From a bacterium (lineage in GTDB: Bacteria > Patescibacteriota > Minisyncoccia > Minisyncoccales > UBA10102): DNA of 5,478 bases. Position 1 is the first letter of the stretch, and each line of letters begins with the position of its first letter. The notes beneath the pieces were generated by a model. It was not told the DNA's origin. It did no database searches and saw nothing but the letters and a program-made list of their open reading frames with translations. The translations under genes were made by a program, and so were the position numbers. Below are positions 1-4,693 of the stretch, piece by piece. The stretch covers positions 1-5,478 of the forward strand of contig JAUYJZ010000051.1 in NCBI GenBank assembly GCA_030698465.1, written 5' to 3'.

Positions 1-99
1 CCGGGCAAACATGTAAAATCACGCCATTCTCGCAAAAGCAAGAAGCGTTTGGAGGTAAAGTGGCTTATGCTAGAAGCCAAGAAGAAAAAGAAGAAATAA
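1..99 (+). CDS. C-terminal fragment of an unidentified, very basic protein
   Basis: The first reading frame is open from the window edge to a TAA at 97-99 and gives 32 residues. It begins PGKHVKSRHSRKSKKR and ends in a run of six lysines. The composition (about half Lys, Arg or His) and the Ser-Arg-His-Ser-Arg-Lys stretch suggest an RNA-binding or ribosomal-protein-type tail. The first half loosely recalls the N-terminal region of bL32, but no zinc-binding cysteines follow, so I do not assign it. The start lies upstream of the window. No convincing terminator is visible after the stop; a T5 run at 126-130 has no good stem before it. That this frame is coding is inferred only from composition and the clean stop. 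Confidence 0.5.
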   Translation, partial: PGKHVKSRHSRKSKKRLEVKWLMLEAKKKKKK

Positions 100-132
100 T
101 ATATTCAAAGAATCGCCAAGTAGGTTTTTGTA

Positions 133-162
133 TTGACAGAAATAGATTTTTTATGATAGATA
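133..162 (+). promoter_or_regulatory. Predicted sigma-70-type promoter for the 63-aa ORF
   Basis: A perfect -35 hexamer TTGACA (133-138) is followed after 18 bases by TAGATA (157-162), which is preceded by TATGA (152-156), a TRTGN extended -10 element. The -10 itself is weak (T1, A2 and A4 match). The predicted start is near 169, giving a leader of about 25 nt before the ATG at 194. The alternative TATGAT (152-157) would leave only a 13-base spacer. Confidence 0.55.
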
Positions 163-193
163 TAGGATAAACAAAAACAAGAAAGGGGGGAAT

Positions 194-385
194 ATGGCCA
201 AAAGAGGACTCAGTTTTCAATCGGTTTCTCCTGACGATGTCTTTCGGGAAAATGGCACCAGGAACAAAGTGAGGGTGGAAGCGGTATCGGGGGGATCGGT
301 ATTTATTCGTCCCATAGATGGGTTACTGTGCGATGGGTGGTCGAAGCTAGTAGGAGACTTTCTTAGGAATTATACACTAGAGTAA
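194..385 (+). CDS. Hypothetical 63-aa protein, possible small beta-barrel fold
   Basis: I do not recognise this family. The ATG at 194 is supported by a strong purine-rich SD (AAAGGGGGG, 182-190) three bases upstream, the best SD placed before a gene in this window. The protein starts MAKRGLSFQSVSPDDVF. It has a central alternation of hydrophobic residues (KVRVEAVSGGSVFIRPIDG, about residues 25-43) that would suit two or three beta strands of an SH3- or Tudor-like barrel, then a short helix-compatible tail rich in Leu, Trp and Phe. There is one Cys and no signal peptide or membrane segment, so it is probably cytosolic. It has its own promoter and a terminator 30 bases after the stop, so it appears to be a monocistronic, well-translated gene. 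The fold suggestion is inference from residue pattern only. Confidence 0.7.
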   Translation: MAKRGLSFQSVSPDDVFRENGTRNKVRVEAVSGGSVFIRPIDGLLCDGWSKLVGDFLRNYTLE

Positions 386-415
386 ACTGGCAAAAATATA
401 CCCCATACCACGGAA

Positions 416-449
416 AGCCTCCTAGCTGCAAGTTAGGAGGCTCCTTTTT
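416..449 (+). terminator. Rho-independent terminator of the 63-aa ORF
   Basis: The perfect 9-bp stem AGCCTCCTA (416-424) / TAGGAGGCT (434-442) can extend inward through a G-U pair, C-G and T-A to a GCA loop at 428-430. It is followed by CC and T5 (445-449). The lower strand has no T-run in the matching position, so it appears to work on the plus strand only. Confidence 0.85.
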
Positions 450-504
450 ATTAAGGAGGTCGTCAGGGAGGTTTTTTTCGTAGAGCAATCAAGTGAAAAT
501 CATC
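450..504 (+). other. Non-coding spacer with an orphan SD-like sequence and a T7 run
   Basis: This stretch lies between the terminator and the typA promoter. TTAAGGAGGT at 451-460 is a near-ideal anti-SD complement, but no ATG, GTG or TTG follows within initiation distance. CTCCTT (441-446) can pair with AAGGAG (453-458), a small hairpin that competes with the base of the upstream terminator. AGGGAGG followed by T7 (472-478) could be a degenerate second termination site, but I find no strong stem for it. Confidence 0.35.
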
Positions 505-533
505 TTTACAGGTTAGAGTAAATATGATACTAT
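505..533 (+). promoter_or_regulatory. Predicted promoter for the typA leader
   Basis: TTTACA (505-510; five of six matches to TTGACA) is separated by exactly 17 bases from TACTAT (528-533; four of six matches), with the extended -10 element TATGA at 523-527. The expected transcription start is about 540, giving a leader of about 120-130 nt before the typA start codon. Confidence 0.65.
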
Positions 534-544
534 GTGAGAGCCAA

Positions 545-613
545 ATGAGAGAAGCTATGAAGACGGTTTGGCAAGGAGACAAAAAACTACAAGAGCGTTT
601 GCGGTTTCGCTAA
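545..613 (+). CDS. Possible leader peptide ORF upstream of typA
   Basis: An ATG at 545 opens 22 codons ending at TAA 611-613. An internal ATG at 557 gives the 18-residue form MKTVWQGDKKLQERLRFR. The frame also opens farther upstream at ATG 524, but that lies in the predicted promoter. No strong SD precedes any start; GAGAGAAG before 557 is weak, and ATG 545 would be only about five bases from the predicted transcript start. The ORF runs through the antiterminator arm (573-579), so translating ribosomes would mask it. It could be a chance ORF. Confidence 0.22.
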   Translation: MREAMKTVWQGDKKLQERLRFR

Positions 614-630
614 GTTTCTGAAGCGTTTGT

Positions 631-660
631 AATCTCCTTTTGTTATCGAGGAGATTTTTT
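631..660 (+). terminator. Terminator-like hairpin immediately upstream of typA
   Basis: AATCTCCT (631-638) pairs with AGGAGATT (649-656), and a T-G wobble can be added inside. The T6 run is at 655-660. The hairpin ends 13 bases before the chosen typA ATG. Its 3' arm contains GAGGAG (648-653), the best SD-like motif near typA, so the hairpin may stop transcription or hide an SD. No other gene precedes it on this transcript except the short leader ORF. Confidence 0.65.
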
Positions 661-673
661 GTTAGGTAAATAT

Positions 674-2476
674 ATGAGTATGGAGATAAGGAATATTGCA
701 ATTATTGCCCATGTGGACCATGGGAAAACCACACTTACCGACGCTATTTTGCGCCAAACAGGGGCTGCAGCTAGTGATGAGGTAAGTATGGACTCAAATG
801 CGCTTGAGCAGGAGCGTGGTATTACGATTTACTCAAAAAATGCAGCCGTTCTCTATAAAGGCACAAAGATAAATATTGTAGATACACCAGGGCATGCAGA
901 CTTTGGGTCTGAGGTAGAGAGAGTATTGCGTTCTATTGATTCAGTATTGCTGGTGGTGGATGCTGCCGAGGGTCCAATGCCACAAACCCGTTTTGTATTA
1001 AAAAAGTCTCTTGAGCTTGGATTAAAGCCGATTTTGGTAATTAATAAAATTGACAAACCCGCAGCCAACCCAACCAAAGTGCATAACGAAGTGTTTGAGC
1101 TCTTTTCCGCATTGGGAGCAACAGAAGAGCAATTAGATTTTCCGGTAGTGTATGCTGCAGCACGGGAGGGGGTTGCAAAACGGAAGATAGAAGACGATTC
1201 AAAAGATCTTGCACCTCTTTTGGATATGATTCTGGAGTATGTTCCTCTAGCTTCAAAAGATAGTGAAAAACCCTTTCGTGCACAACCCTTTAATCTAGCG
1301 TACGACAACTTTCTTGGAAGACTCGGGATTATTAGGGTGTATAGCGGAAGCGTTCATGTTGGGGATAGCGTCTATGTAAAGAAGATTGGGGGAGAGAGTA
1401 TAAAGTATAAAACAACAAAACTATTTTCGTTTAATGGTGTATTGCGCGTAGAGTCAGATTCGATAGAAGCAGGAGATATTGGTATTATTGCCGGCTTGTC
1501 TGACGTGTACATCGGAGATACTATTGCGGATTCTGCGGAAGCTGAACTTTTAGATGCAATTTCAATAGATGAACCAACCATTGAACTTACCTTTCTGGTA
1601 AACGACTCTCCGTTTGCCGGGACCGAAGGAAAGTTTGTTACAAGCAGGCAACTCAGGGAACGTTTGGAAAAAGAACTTGAGGTAAACGTGGGATTAAAAA
1701 TAGATTTTGACACACAGTCTTCTGAACAATTTGTTGTATATGGAAGAGGGGAGTTGCACATAGCCATTCTTCTTGAGAACATGCGCAGGGAAGGGTATGA
1801 ACTTCAGGTTTCGCAACCTCAAGTCATCCTAAAAGAGATTGAGGGCAAAAAGCATGAACCTTTTGAAGAAATTGTGGCGGACGTACCAGAGGAGTTTCAA
1901 GGAACAGTTATTGAAAAGTTGAGCACACGCGGGGCTCACATGACAAATATAGAGCTTAAAAAGGGGCGCTCTTTCATGCAGTTTGAAGGCCCGAGTAGAG
2001 GCTTATTTGGATATCGAAGCCAATTTATCATTGATACGAAGGGTAATGGGATTTTAGCAAGCCGAGTTGTTGGATATCGTCCATACGCAGGAGAAATCAC
2101 ACAGAGAAAAGTGGGTTCAATGATGTCTGGAACAACCGGCAAAGCATTAGCCTACGCCTTAGATAACTTACAAACCAGGGGTACCTTGTATATTGAAGCC
2201 AACACCCAAGTATATGAGGGTATGGTAATTGGAAATACGGCAAAAGGAGAGCAAATGACGGTAAATCCAATTAAGGGAAAACATCTTACCAATATGCGAG
2301 CTGCTGCTGCAGATGACGCCATTAACTTAACTCCTCCCCGCAGTATAACCATTGAAACGGGGCTTGAGGTAATGGATAAAGATGAGTATTTGGAGGTAAC
2401 ACCCAAAAGTGTGAGGCTGCGAAAGAAATATCTCAAAGAAATAGACCGTTCCAAAGCAAAACGGGGAAATAAATAA
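674..2476 (+). CDS. typA: Ribosome-associated translational GTPase TypA/BipA
   Basis: This is a 600-residue GTPase of the EF-G/LepA class, close to the roughly 605-615 usual for BipA. In the family it binds the 70S ribosome and assists large-subunit assembly, especially in cold or stress; that role is family knowledge. Visible motifs: P-loop AHVDHGKTT (12-20), switch I ERGIT (47-51), DTPGH (70-74), NKID (124-127), and a G5 region VVYAAAR (158-164) with Ala where Ser is usual. EF-G-like domains follow, then the BipA-specific C-terminal domain with TTGKALAYAL, QVYEGMVIG and GKHLTNMRA, and the terminal VTPKSVRLRKKYL. Start choice: ATG 674 has TAGG seven bases upstream. ATG 680 (MEIRNIAII) also fits the family, and TTG 659 lies five bases after GAGGAG in the hairpin, so an alternative start is possible. 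It ends 11 bases before the convergent CNNM gene, with no clear terminator between. Confidence 0.96.
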   Translation: MSMEIRNIAIIAHVDHGKTTLTDAILRQTGAAASDEVSMDSNALEQERGITIYSKNAAVLYKGTKINIVDTPGHADFGSEVERVLRSIDSVLLVVDAAEGPMPQTRFVLKKSLELGLKPILVINKIDKPAANPTKVHNEVFELFSALGATEEQLDFPVVYAAAREGVAKRKIEDDSKDLAPLLDMILEYVPLASKDSEKPFRAQPFNLAYDNFLGRLGIIRVYSGSVHVGDSVYVKKIGGESIKYKTTKLFSFNGVLRVESDSIEAGDIGIIAGLSDVYIGDTIADSAEAELLDAISIDEPTIELTFLVNDSPFAGTEGKFVTSRQLRERLEKELEVNVGLKIDFDTQSSEQFVVYGRGELHIAILLENMRREGYELQVSQPQVILKEIEGKKHEPFEEIVADVPEEFQGTVIEKLSTRGAHMTNIELKKGRSFMQFEGPSRGLFGYRSQFIIDTKGNGILASRVVGYRPYAGEITQRKVGSMMSGTTGKALAYALDNLQTRGTLYIEANTQVYEGMVIGNTAKGEQMTVNPIKGKHLTNMRAAAADDAINLTPPRSITIETGLEVMDKDEYLEVTPKSVRLRKKYLKEIDRSKAKRGNK

Positions 2477-2487
2477 TGGAGGAGAAT

Positions 2488-3504
2488 TTAGTTTGACGAC
2501 ATTCCATTTTCCGTGAGTGCGCGTTTTCGCATGTCTACATACCTGTCGGTTTCATCCACAATCTCCCCGACGAGTTGTTCCAGAACGTCTTCAAGGGTCA
2601 CAACTCCTGAGGTGCCGCCGAATTCATCTTGTACGATTGCAAGGTGATAGCGCTGTTTTTGAAATAGAGGGAGAAGCACATCTGCTTTTGTGTTTTCAGA
2701 AATATATATTGCTTCCTGTGCAAAACTTTCTACCGTTGCGTCTTTTTGGTCTTTCCCCAGTGCGATAAGTAAATCTGTTCGATTGCACACACCTAAGATA
2801 GTATCTAAATCTCCTGAGTACACAGGTAGTCTTGAGAACTGAAGATTGTAAATTTCATTTGCAAGTTCTCCTATGGTCTTTTTGGCTTCAAGTGCGTAGA
2901 TAACTGTCCGCGGTGTCATTATTTTTTTTGCAGGAATATCATTCAATGTGAATACCCGGTCAATCATATCACGCTCGTCACTTTCGATTTCTCCTTCTAG
3001 ATGTCCAATATGAGAGAGTATTTGCAATTCTTCTTCAGAGACAATTTTTCGTGCAACCCCAAAGCGGTTAGTGATTTTTTCCAAAAGAACAATGAAAGGC
3101 AGAAAAAGTTTTATTGAAAACAGAAGCGGGCGAGCTACGAAACAAGAAATTTCCTCTGAAAATTTTTCACCGAGTGTTTTAGGGATAATCTCGCCAAAGG
3201 TAATAATTAGTACAATGAGAAGTGTGGAGATAACTCCAAGCCATGCGCTACCAAGTATTTCGGCCGCGAGTACACCAACAAAAATACTCCCCGCAATATT
3301 TATTGCATTGTTAAAAATCACAATCACCACGATTGGCCTATTCATTCCCTGCTTAATCTTCACAAGAGATTGTGCCCCGCTTTTTTTCTGGGCCACAAGA
3401 ACGCGTGCGCGGCTAAGAGAAACAGAAAAAATGGCTGCCTCAATCCCAGAGAAAAACGCAGAACCAGCGACAACCGCAAAAATTAGAAGTAAAAGGTTAT
3501 CCAT
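2488..3504 (-). CDS. CNNM/DUF21-CBS membrane transporter (CorB/"hemolysin" family), lacking the CorC domain
   Basis: The protein has 338 residues from ATG 3504. An in-frame TTG at 3525 would add seven residues and lies in the predicted promoter. The N-terminal DUF21 transmembrane domain (about 1-150) has family signatures FFSGIEAAIFS (17-27), FNNAINIAG (64-72) and FGEIIPKTLGEK (103-114), with about four hydrophobic segments. A short acidic linker (ESDERDMIDRVF) leads to a CBS pair: IMTPRT near 195-200 and VQDEFGGTSGVVTLEDVLEQLVGEI at about 291-315. Relatives (CNNM, CorB, MpfA) move Mg2+ or related divalent cations and sense Mg-ATP through the CBS pair; annotations as hemolysin are historical. 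It ends soon after CBS2, without the roughly 80-residue CorC/HlyC domain of typical 420-440-residue members. No SD precedes the ATG. The gene converges on typA. Substrate is not provable from sequence. Confidence 0.92.
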   Translation of the reverse strand: MDNLLLLIFAVVAGSAFFSGIEAAIFSVSLSRARVLVAQKKSGAQSLVKIKQGMNRPIVVIVIFNNAINIAGSIFVGVLAAEILGSAWLGVISTLLIVLIITFGEIIPKTLGEKFSEEISCFVARPLLFSIKLFLPFIVLLEKITNRFGVARKIVSEEELQILSHIGHLEGEIESDERDMIDRVFTLNDIPAKKIMTPRTVIYALEAKKTIGELANEIYNLQFSRLPVYSGDLDTILGVCNRTDLLIALGKDQKDATVESFAQEAIYISENTKADVLLPLFQKQRYHLAIVQDEFGGTSGVVTLEDVLEQLVGEIVDETDRYVDMRKRALTENGMSSN

Positions 3505-3513
3505 GTCGCTACA

Positions 3514-3542
3514 AGTATGACACAAATAGGCCTATTTGTACA
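3514..3542 (-). promoter_or_regulatory. Predicted promoter of the CNNM gene, minus strand
   Basis: On the lower strand, TGTACA (3542-3537; four of six -35 matches) is followed after 17 bases by CATACT (3519-3514; four of six), preceded by the TRTGN element TGTGT (3524-3520). The predicted start is near 3507, so the mRNA would begin about three bases before the ATG at 3504. This would explain the absence of an SD. Confidence 0.45.
3522..3539. repeat. 18-bp perfect palindrome, candidate operator
   Basis: ACAAATAGGCCTATTTGT is fully self-complementary, and ATG (3517-3519) / CAT (3541-3543) extends the symmetry after a short interruption. It lies within the spacer and element edges of the predicted CNNM promoter and 17 bases upstream of the cold-shock gene's -35 box. 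This is a typical place for a dimeric repressor or spacer-twisting regulator. The regulator is unknown. Confidence 0.6.
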
Positions 3543-3556
3543 TAGTGGTGGTAGTA

Positions 3557-3584
3557 TTGACGGCAGTTGCCTGTGTGCTATAAT
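3557..3584 (+). promoter_or_regulatory. Strong promoter of the cold-shock-domain gene
   Basis: TTGACG (3557-3562; five of six) is followed after 16 bases by a perfect TATAAT (3579-3584), with TGTGC (3574-3578) as a TRTGN extended -10. The predicted start is near 3591, giving a leader of about 92 nt. Confidence 0.85.
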
Positions 3585-3589
3585 AGCAC
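3575..3589. repeat. Inverted repeat centred on the -10 box
   Basis: GTGCTAT (3575-3581) and ATAGCAC (3583-3589) form a perfect 7-bp dyad around one A, enclosing the whole TATAAT box and part of the extended -10. It could be an operator occluding the -10 region. Part of the symmetry comes simply from the AT-rich -10 itself, but the GTGC/GCAC flanks do not. Confidence 0.5.
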
Positions 3590-3590
3590 T

Positions 3591-3682
3591 TGTTCAAATC
3601 AAAGCTGTAAGAGAAGCAAGGTCGGGTTTCATGTCTGCAGCATTCTGTATTTGAAATTAACAAACTTACTTCTGTAACATCA
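3591..3682 (+). promoter_or_regulatory. Long structured 5' leader of the cold-shock gene, with a 7-codon uORF
   Basis: TTCAAAT (3593-3599) pairs perfectly with ATTTGAA (3649-3655). Nested inside, GCTG (3604-3607) pairs with CAGC (3638-3641). The enclosed segment holds AAGG (3618-3621), nine bases before an ATG that opens a seven-codon ORF (MSAAFCI, 3631-3654). After the paired region, 3656-3682 is A/T-rich and has no SD before the real start. Long structured leaders are known from enterobacterial cspA as temperature-responsive elements. A similar role here is inference. Confidence 0.4.
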
Positions 3683-3883
3683 ATGCAAGAAGGAACAATC
3701 GCTCGCTTAACTGACCGAGGATTTGGATTCATCACCCGTGAAGGGGAAGAGAAAGATCTCTTCTTTCACTCAAACGAGCTTCAGGGTGTAGAGTTCAAGG
3801 ACCTGCAGGTTGGCGACAAGGTAACCTTTGAAGTGTCAGACTCCCCCAAAGGGCCTAACGCCACAAAGGTAAGCCGAGCATAA
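3683..3883 (+). CDS. Small cold-shock-domain protein, single-stranded nucleic-acid binding
   Basis: The 66-residue protein is one cold-shock domain, matching the 65-70 residues of CspA-type proteins. RNP1 is RGFGFI (12-17) and RNP2 is DLFFHSNEL (25-33), with the nucleic-acid-stacking aromatics F14, F16, F27, F28 and H29 in place. The end, VGDKVTFEVSDSPKGPNATKVSRA, is the usual last strands (VxFE, KGPxAxxV). The first strand reads GTIARLTDRGFG instead of the classical GTVKWFNxxKGFG, so the KWF aromatic is replaced and the loop is shortened. The expected role is RNA chaperone or translation/transcription modulator in the cytosol. ATG 3683 aligns with the family start. No SD is visible in the 25 preceding bases, which is odd for a gene with so strong a promoter. 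It is monocistronic, with its own terminator. Confidence 0.93.
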   Translation: MQEGTIARLTDRGFGFITREGEEKDLFFHSNELQGVEFKDLQVGDKVTFEVSDSPKGPNATKVSRA

Positions 3884-3888
3884 GCTAC

Positions 3889-3917
3889 AAGGGCGCCCCG
3901 AGAACCGGGGCGCTTTT
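3889..3917 (+). terminator. Rho-independent terminator of the cold-shock gene
   Basis: A GC-rich perfect 8-bp stem GCGCCCCG (3893-3900) / CGGGGCGC (3906-3913) with AGAAC loop is followed by TTTT (3914-3917). A-A-G-G before it can extend pairing into the T-run. It starts six bases after the stop codon. Confidence 0.93.
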
Positions 3918-3931
3918 GTATTTAAAAACTC

Positions 3932-3942
3932 TGTGATACGAT
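3932..3942 (+). promoter_or_regulatory. Extended -10 promoter of the ZIP operon, leaderless start predicted
   Basis: TGTGA followed by TACGAT (3937-3942; five of six matches) forms a TRTGN extended -10. The -35 region overlaps the upstream terminator's T-run and is poor (TTGTAT at 3916-3921, 15-base spacer). Six bases separate the -10 from the ATG at 3949, so the expected transcription start is the A of the start codon. Confidence 0.55.
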
Positions 3943-3948
3943 ACAGAA

Positions 3949-4692
3949 ATGAATCCGTTTTTCCTGACTTTTTTGGTCGCCCTGGGCATTGCAGCCCTTT
4001 CTCTTTCCGGGAGTTTTCTGCTATTTTTAAGGGATCATATTGTAAAGCAGATTTCCCTATATCTTCTTGCCTTGGCTGCAGGCGCCTTGCTGGGAACCGC
4101 ATTCTTGCACATTCTTCCTGAAGTAGTGGAAGAAGGAGTTCCAGAGTGGGGATTCTTGATTCTGCTTGGCGGGTTTCTCTTTTTCTACATTGGAGAAAAG
4201 CTTCTTCACTTGCACCACGGAGTTGCAGGAGTAGATGAGCACAATCCCCGTGCCTTGGGAGTGTTAAGTCTTTCAGCTGACGCTGTGCACAATTTTGTTG
4301 ATGGCATTATCTTGGCCGCTGCTTTTTTGGTGGATGTAAAACTCGGGCTGGTGACCGCAGCTGCAGTTGCCTTGCACGAGGTACCCCAAGAGATAGCTGA
4401 GTTCGGAGTGCTTTTGTATGCTGGATTTTCAAAATACCGGGCGCTTGTTCTCAACTTTCTTTCTGCTACCACTGTGATTCTTGGTGTTATTGCCGGATCC
4501 CTTCTTAAAGAGGCCATTCTTCCCTTTATTCCTTTTGTATTGCTGTTTGCTGCGGGAAGTTTTCTGTATATCGGAGCTTCCGATTTTGTCCCTGAGTTCA
4601 AGAAAGAACGGAATCTAAAAAAGAGCCTATTCTTGTCCCTCACCTTCTTTTTCGGTATCTTTTTAATGTGGGTATTTACCCTCATAGAGTAA
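3949..4692 (+). CDS. ZIP-family divalent metal transporter
   Basis: This 247-residue membrane protein has seven to eight hydrophobic segments. ZIP hallmarks are present: TM4 HNFVDG (114-119) and TM5 HEVPQE (143-148), which in the family form the binuclear metal site (H114, N115, D118, H143, E144, E148). TM2 carries FLHILPE (52-58). A short His-rich loop, HLHH (87-90) with DEH (95-97), stands between TM3 and TM4 where many ZIPs have a metal-binding loop. Family members take up Zn2+, Fe2+ or Mn2+ into the cytosol, or act near-bidirectionally in some bacteria; the metal cannot be called here. No SD precedes the ATG, which fits leaderless translation from the promoter six bases upstream. The stop codon is one base from the next start, so the two genes probably form an operon. 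Confidence 0.94.
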   Translation: MNPFFLTFLVALGIAALSLSGSFLLFLRDHIVKQISLYLLALAAGALLGTAFLHILPEVVEEGVPEWGFLILLGGFLFFYIGEKLLHLHHGVAGVDEHNPRALGVLSLSADAVHNFVDGIILAAAFLVDVKLGLVTAAAVALHEVPQEIAEFGVLLYAGFSKYRALVLNFLSATTVILGVIAGSLLKEAILPFIPFVLLFAAGSFLYIGASDFVPEFKKERNLKKSLFLSLTFFFGIFLMWVFTLIE

Positions 4693-4693
4693 T

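Larger units (their letters stand above)
540..660 (+). promoter_or_regulatory. Putative transcription-attenuation leader of typA (or a free small RNA)
   Basis: The predicted transcript begins near 540. GCCAAA (540-545) pairs with TTTGGC (567-572). Immediately after it, AAGGAGA (573-579) is perfectly complementary over 7 bases to TCTCCTT (633-639), which is the 5' arm of the terminator-like hairpin at 631-660. The two pairings are mutually exclusive, as in an antiterminator/terminator switch. GCGGTTTCGC (601-610) can form a small hairpin, and AGCGTTTG occurs twice (594-601 and 622-629). I do not recognise a known riboswitch or T-box consensus. The alternative is a stand-alone small RNA ending at the terminator, with typA served by read-through. 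Confidence 0.5.

Noticed and set aside
1..99. Assignment of the leading fragment to ribosomal protein bL32
   Set aside because: Only a loose likeness of the basic N-terminal stretch exists; the zinc cysteines and normal length are missing, so it is left unnamed.
853..1308. 151-residue open frame on the minus strand inside typA
   Set aside because: It is fully antisense to the well-supported typA GTPase domain, with Ser/Thr/Arg-rich shadow composition and no recognisable motif.
2476..2496. ATG overlapping the typA stop (TAATG) plus a GGAGGAG SD-like motif
   Set aside because: The frame from the overlapping ATG is only six codons (MEENLV), and TTG 2493 gives seven codons. Both are too short and lie at the convergent gene end.
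2461..2514. Possible terminator between typA and the CNNM gene
   Set aside because: ACGGGGAA and TTTTCCGT can pair only with G-U wobbles around a loop of about 38 bases, and no T-run follows on either strand.
3071..3520. 149-residue plus-strand frame opposite the CNNM gene
   Set aside because: It is antisense to the DUF21 region, has no SD or domain, and its coding signals are explained by the minus-strand gene.
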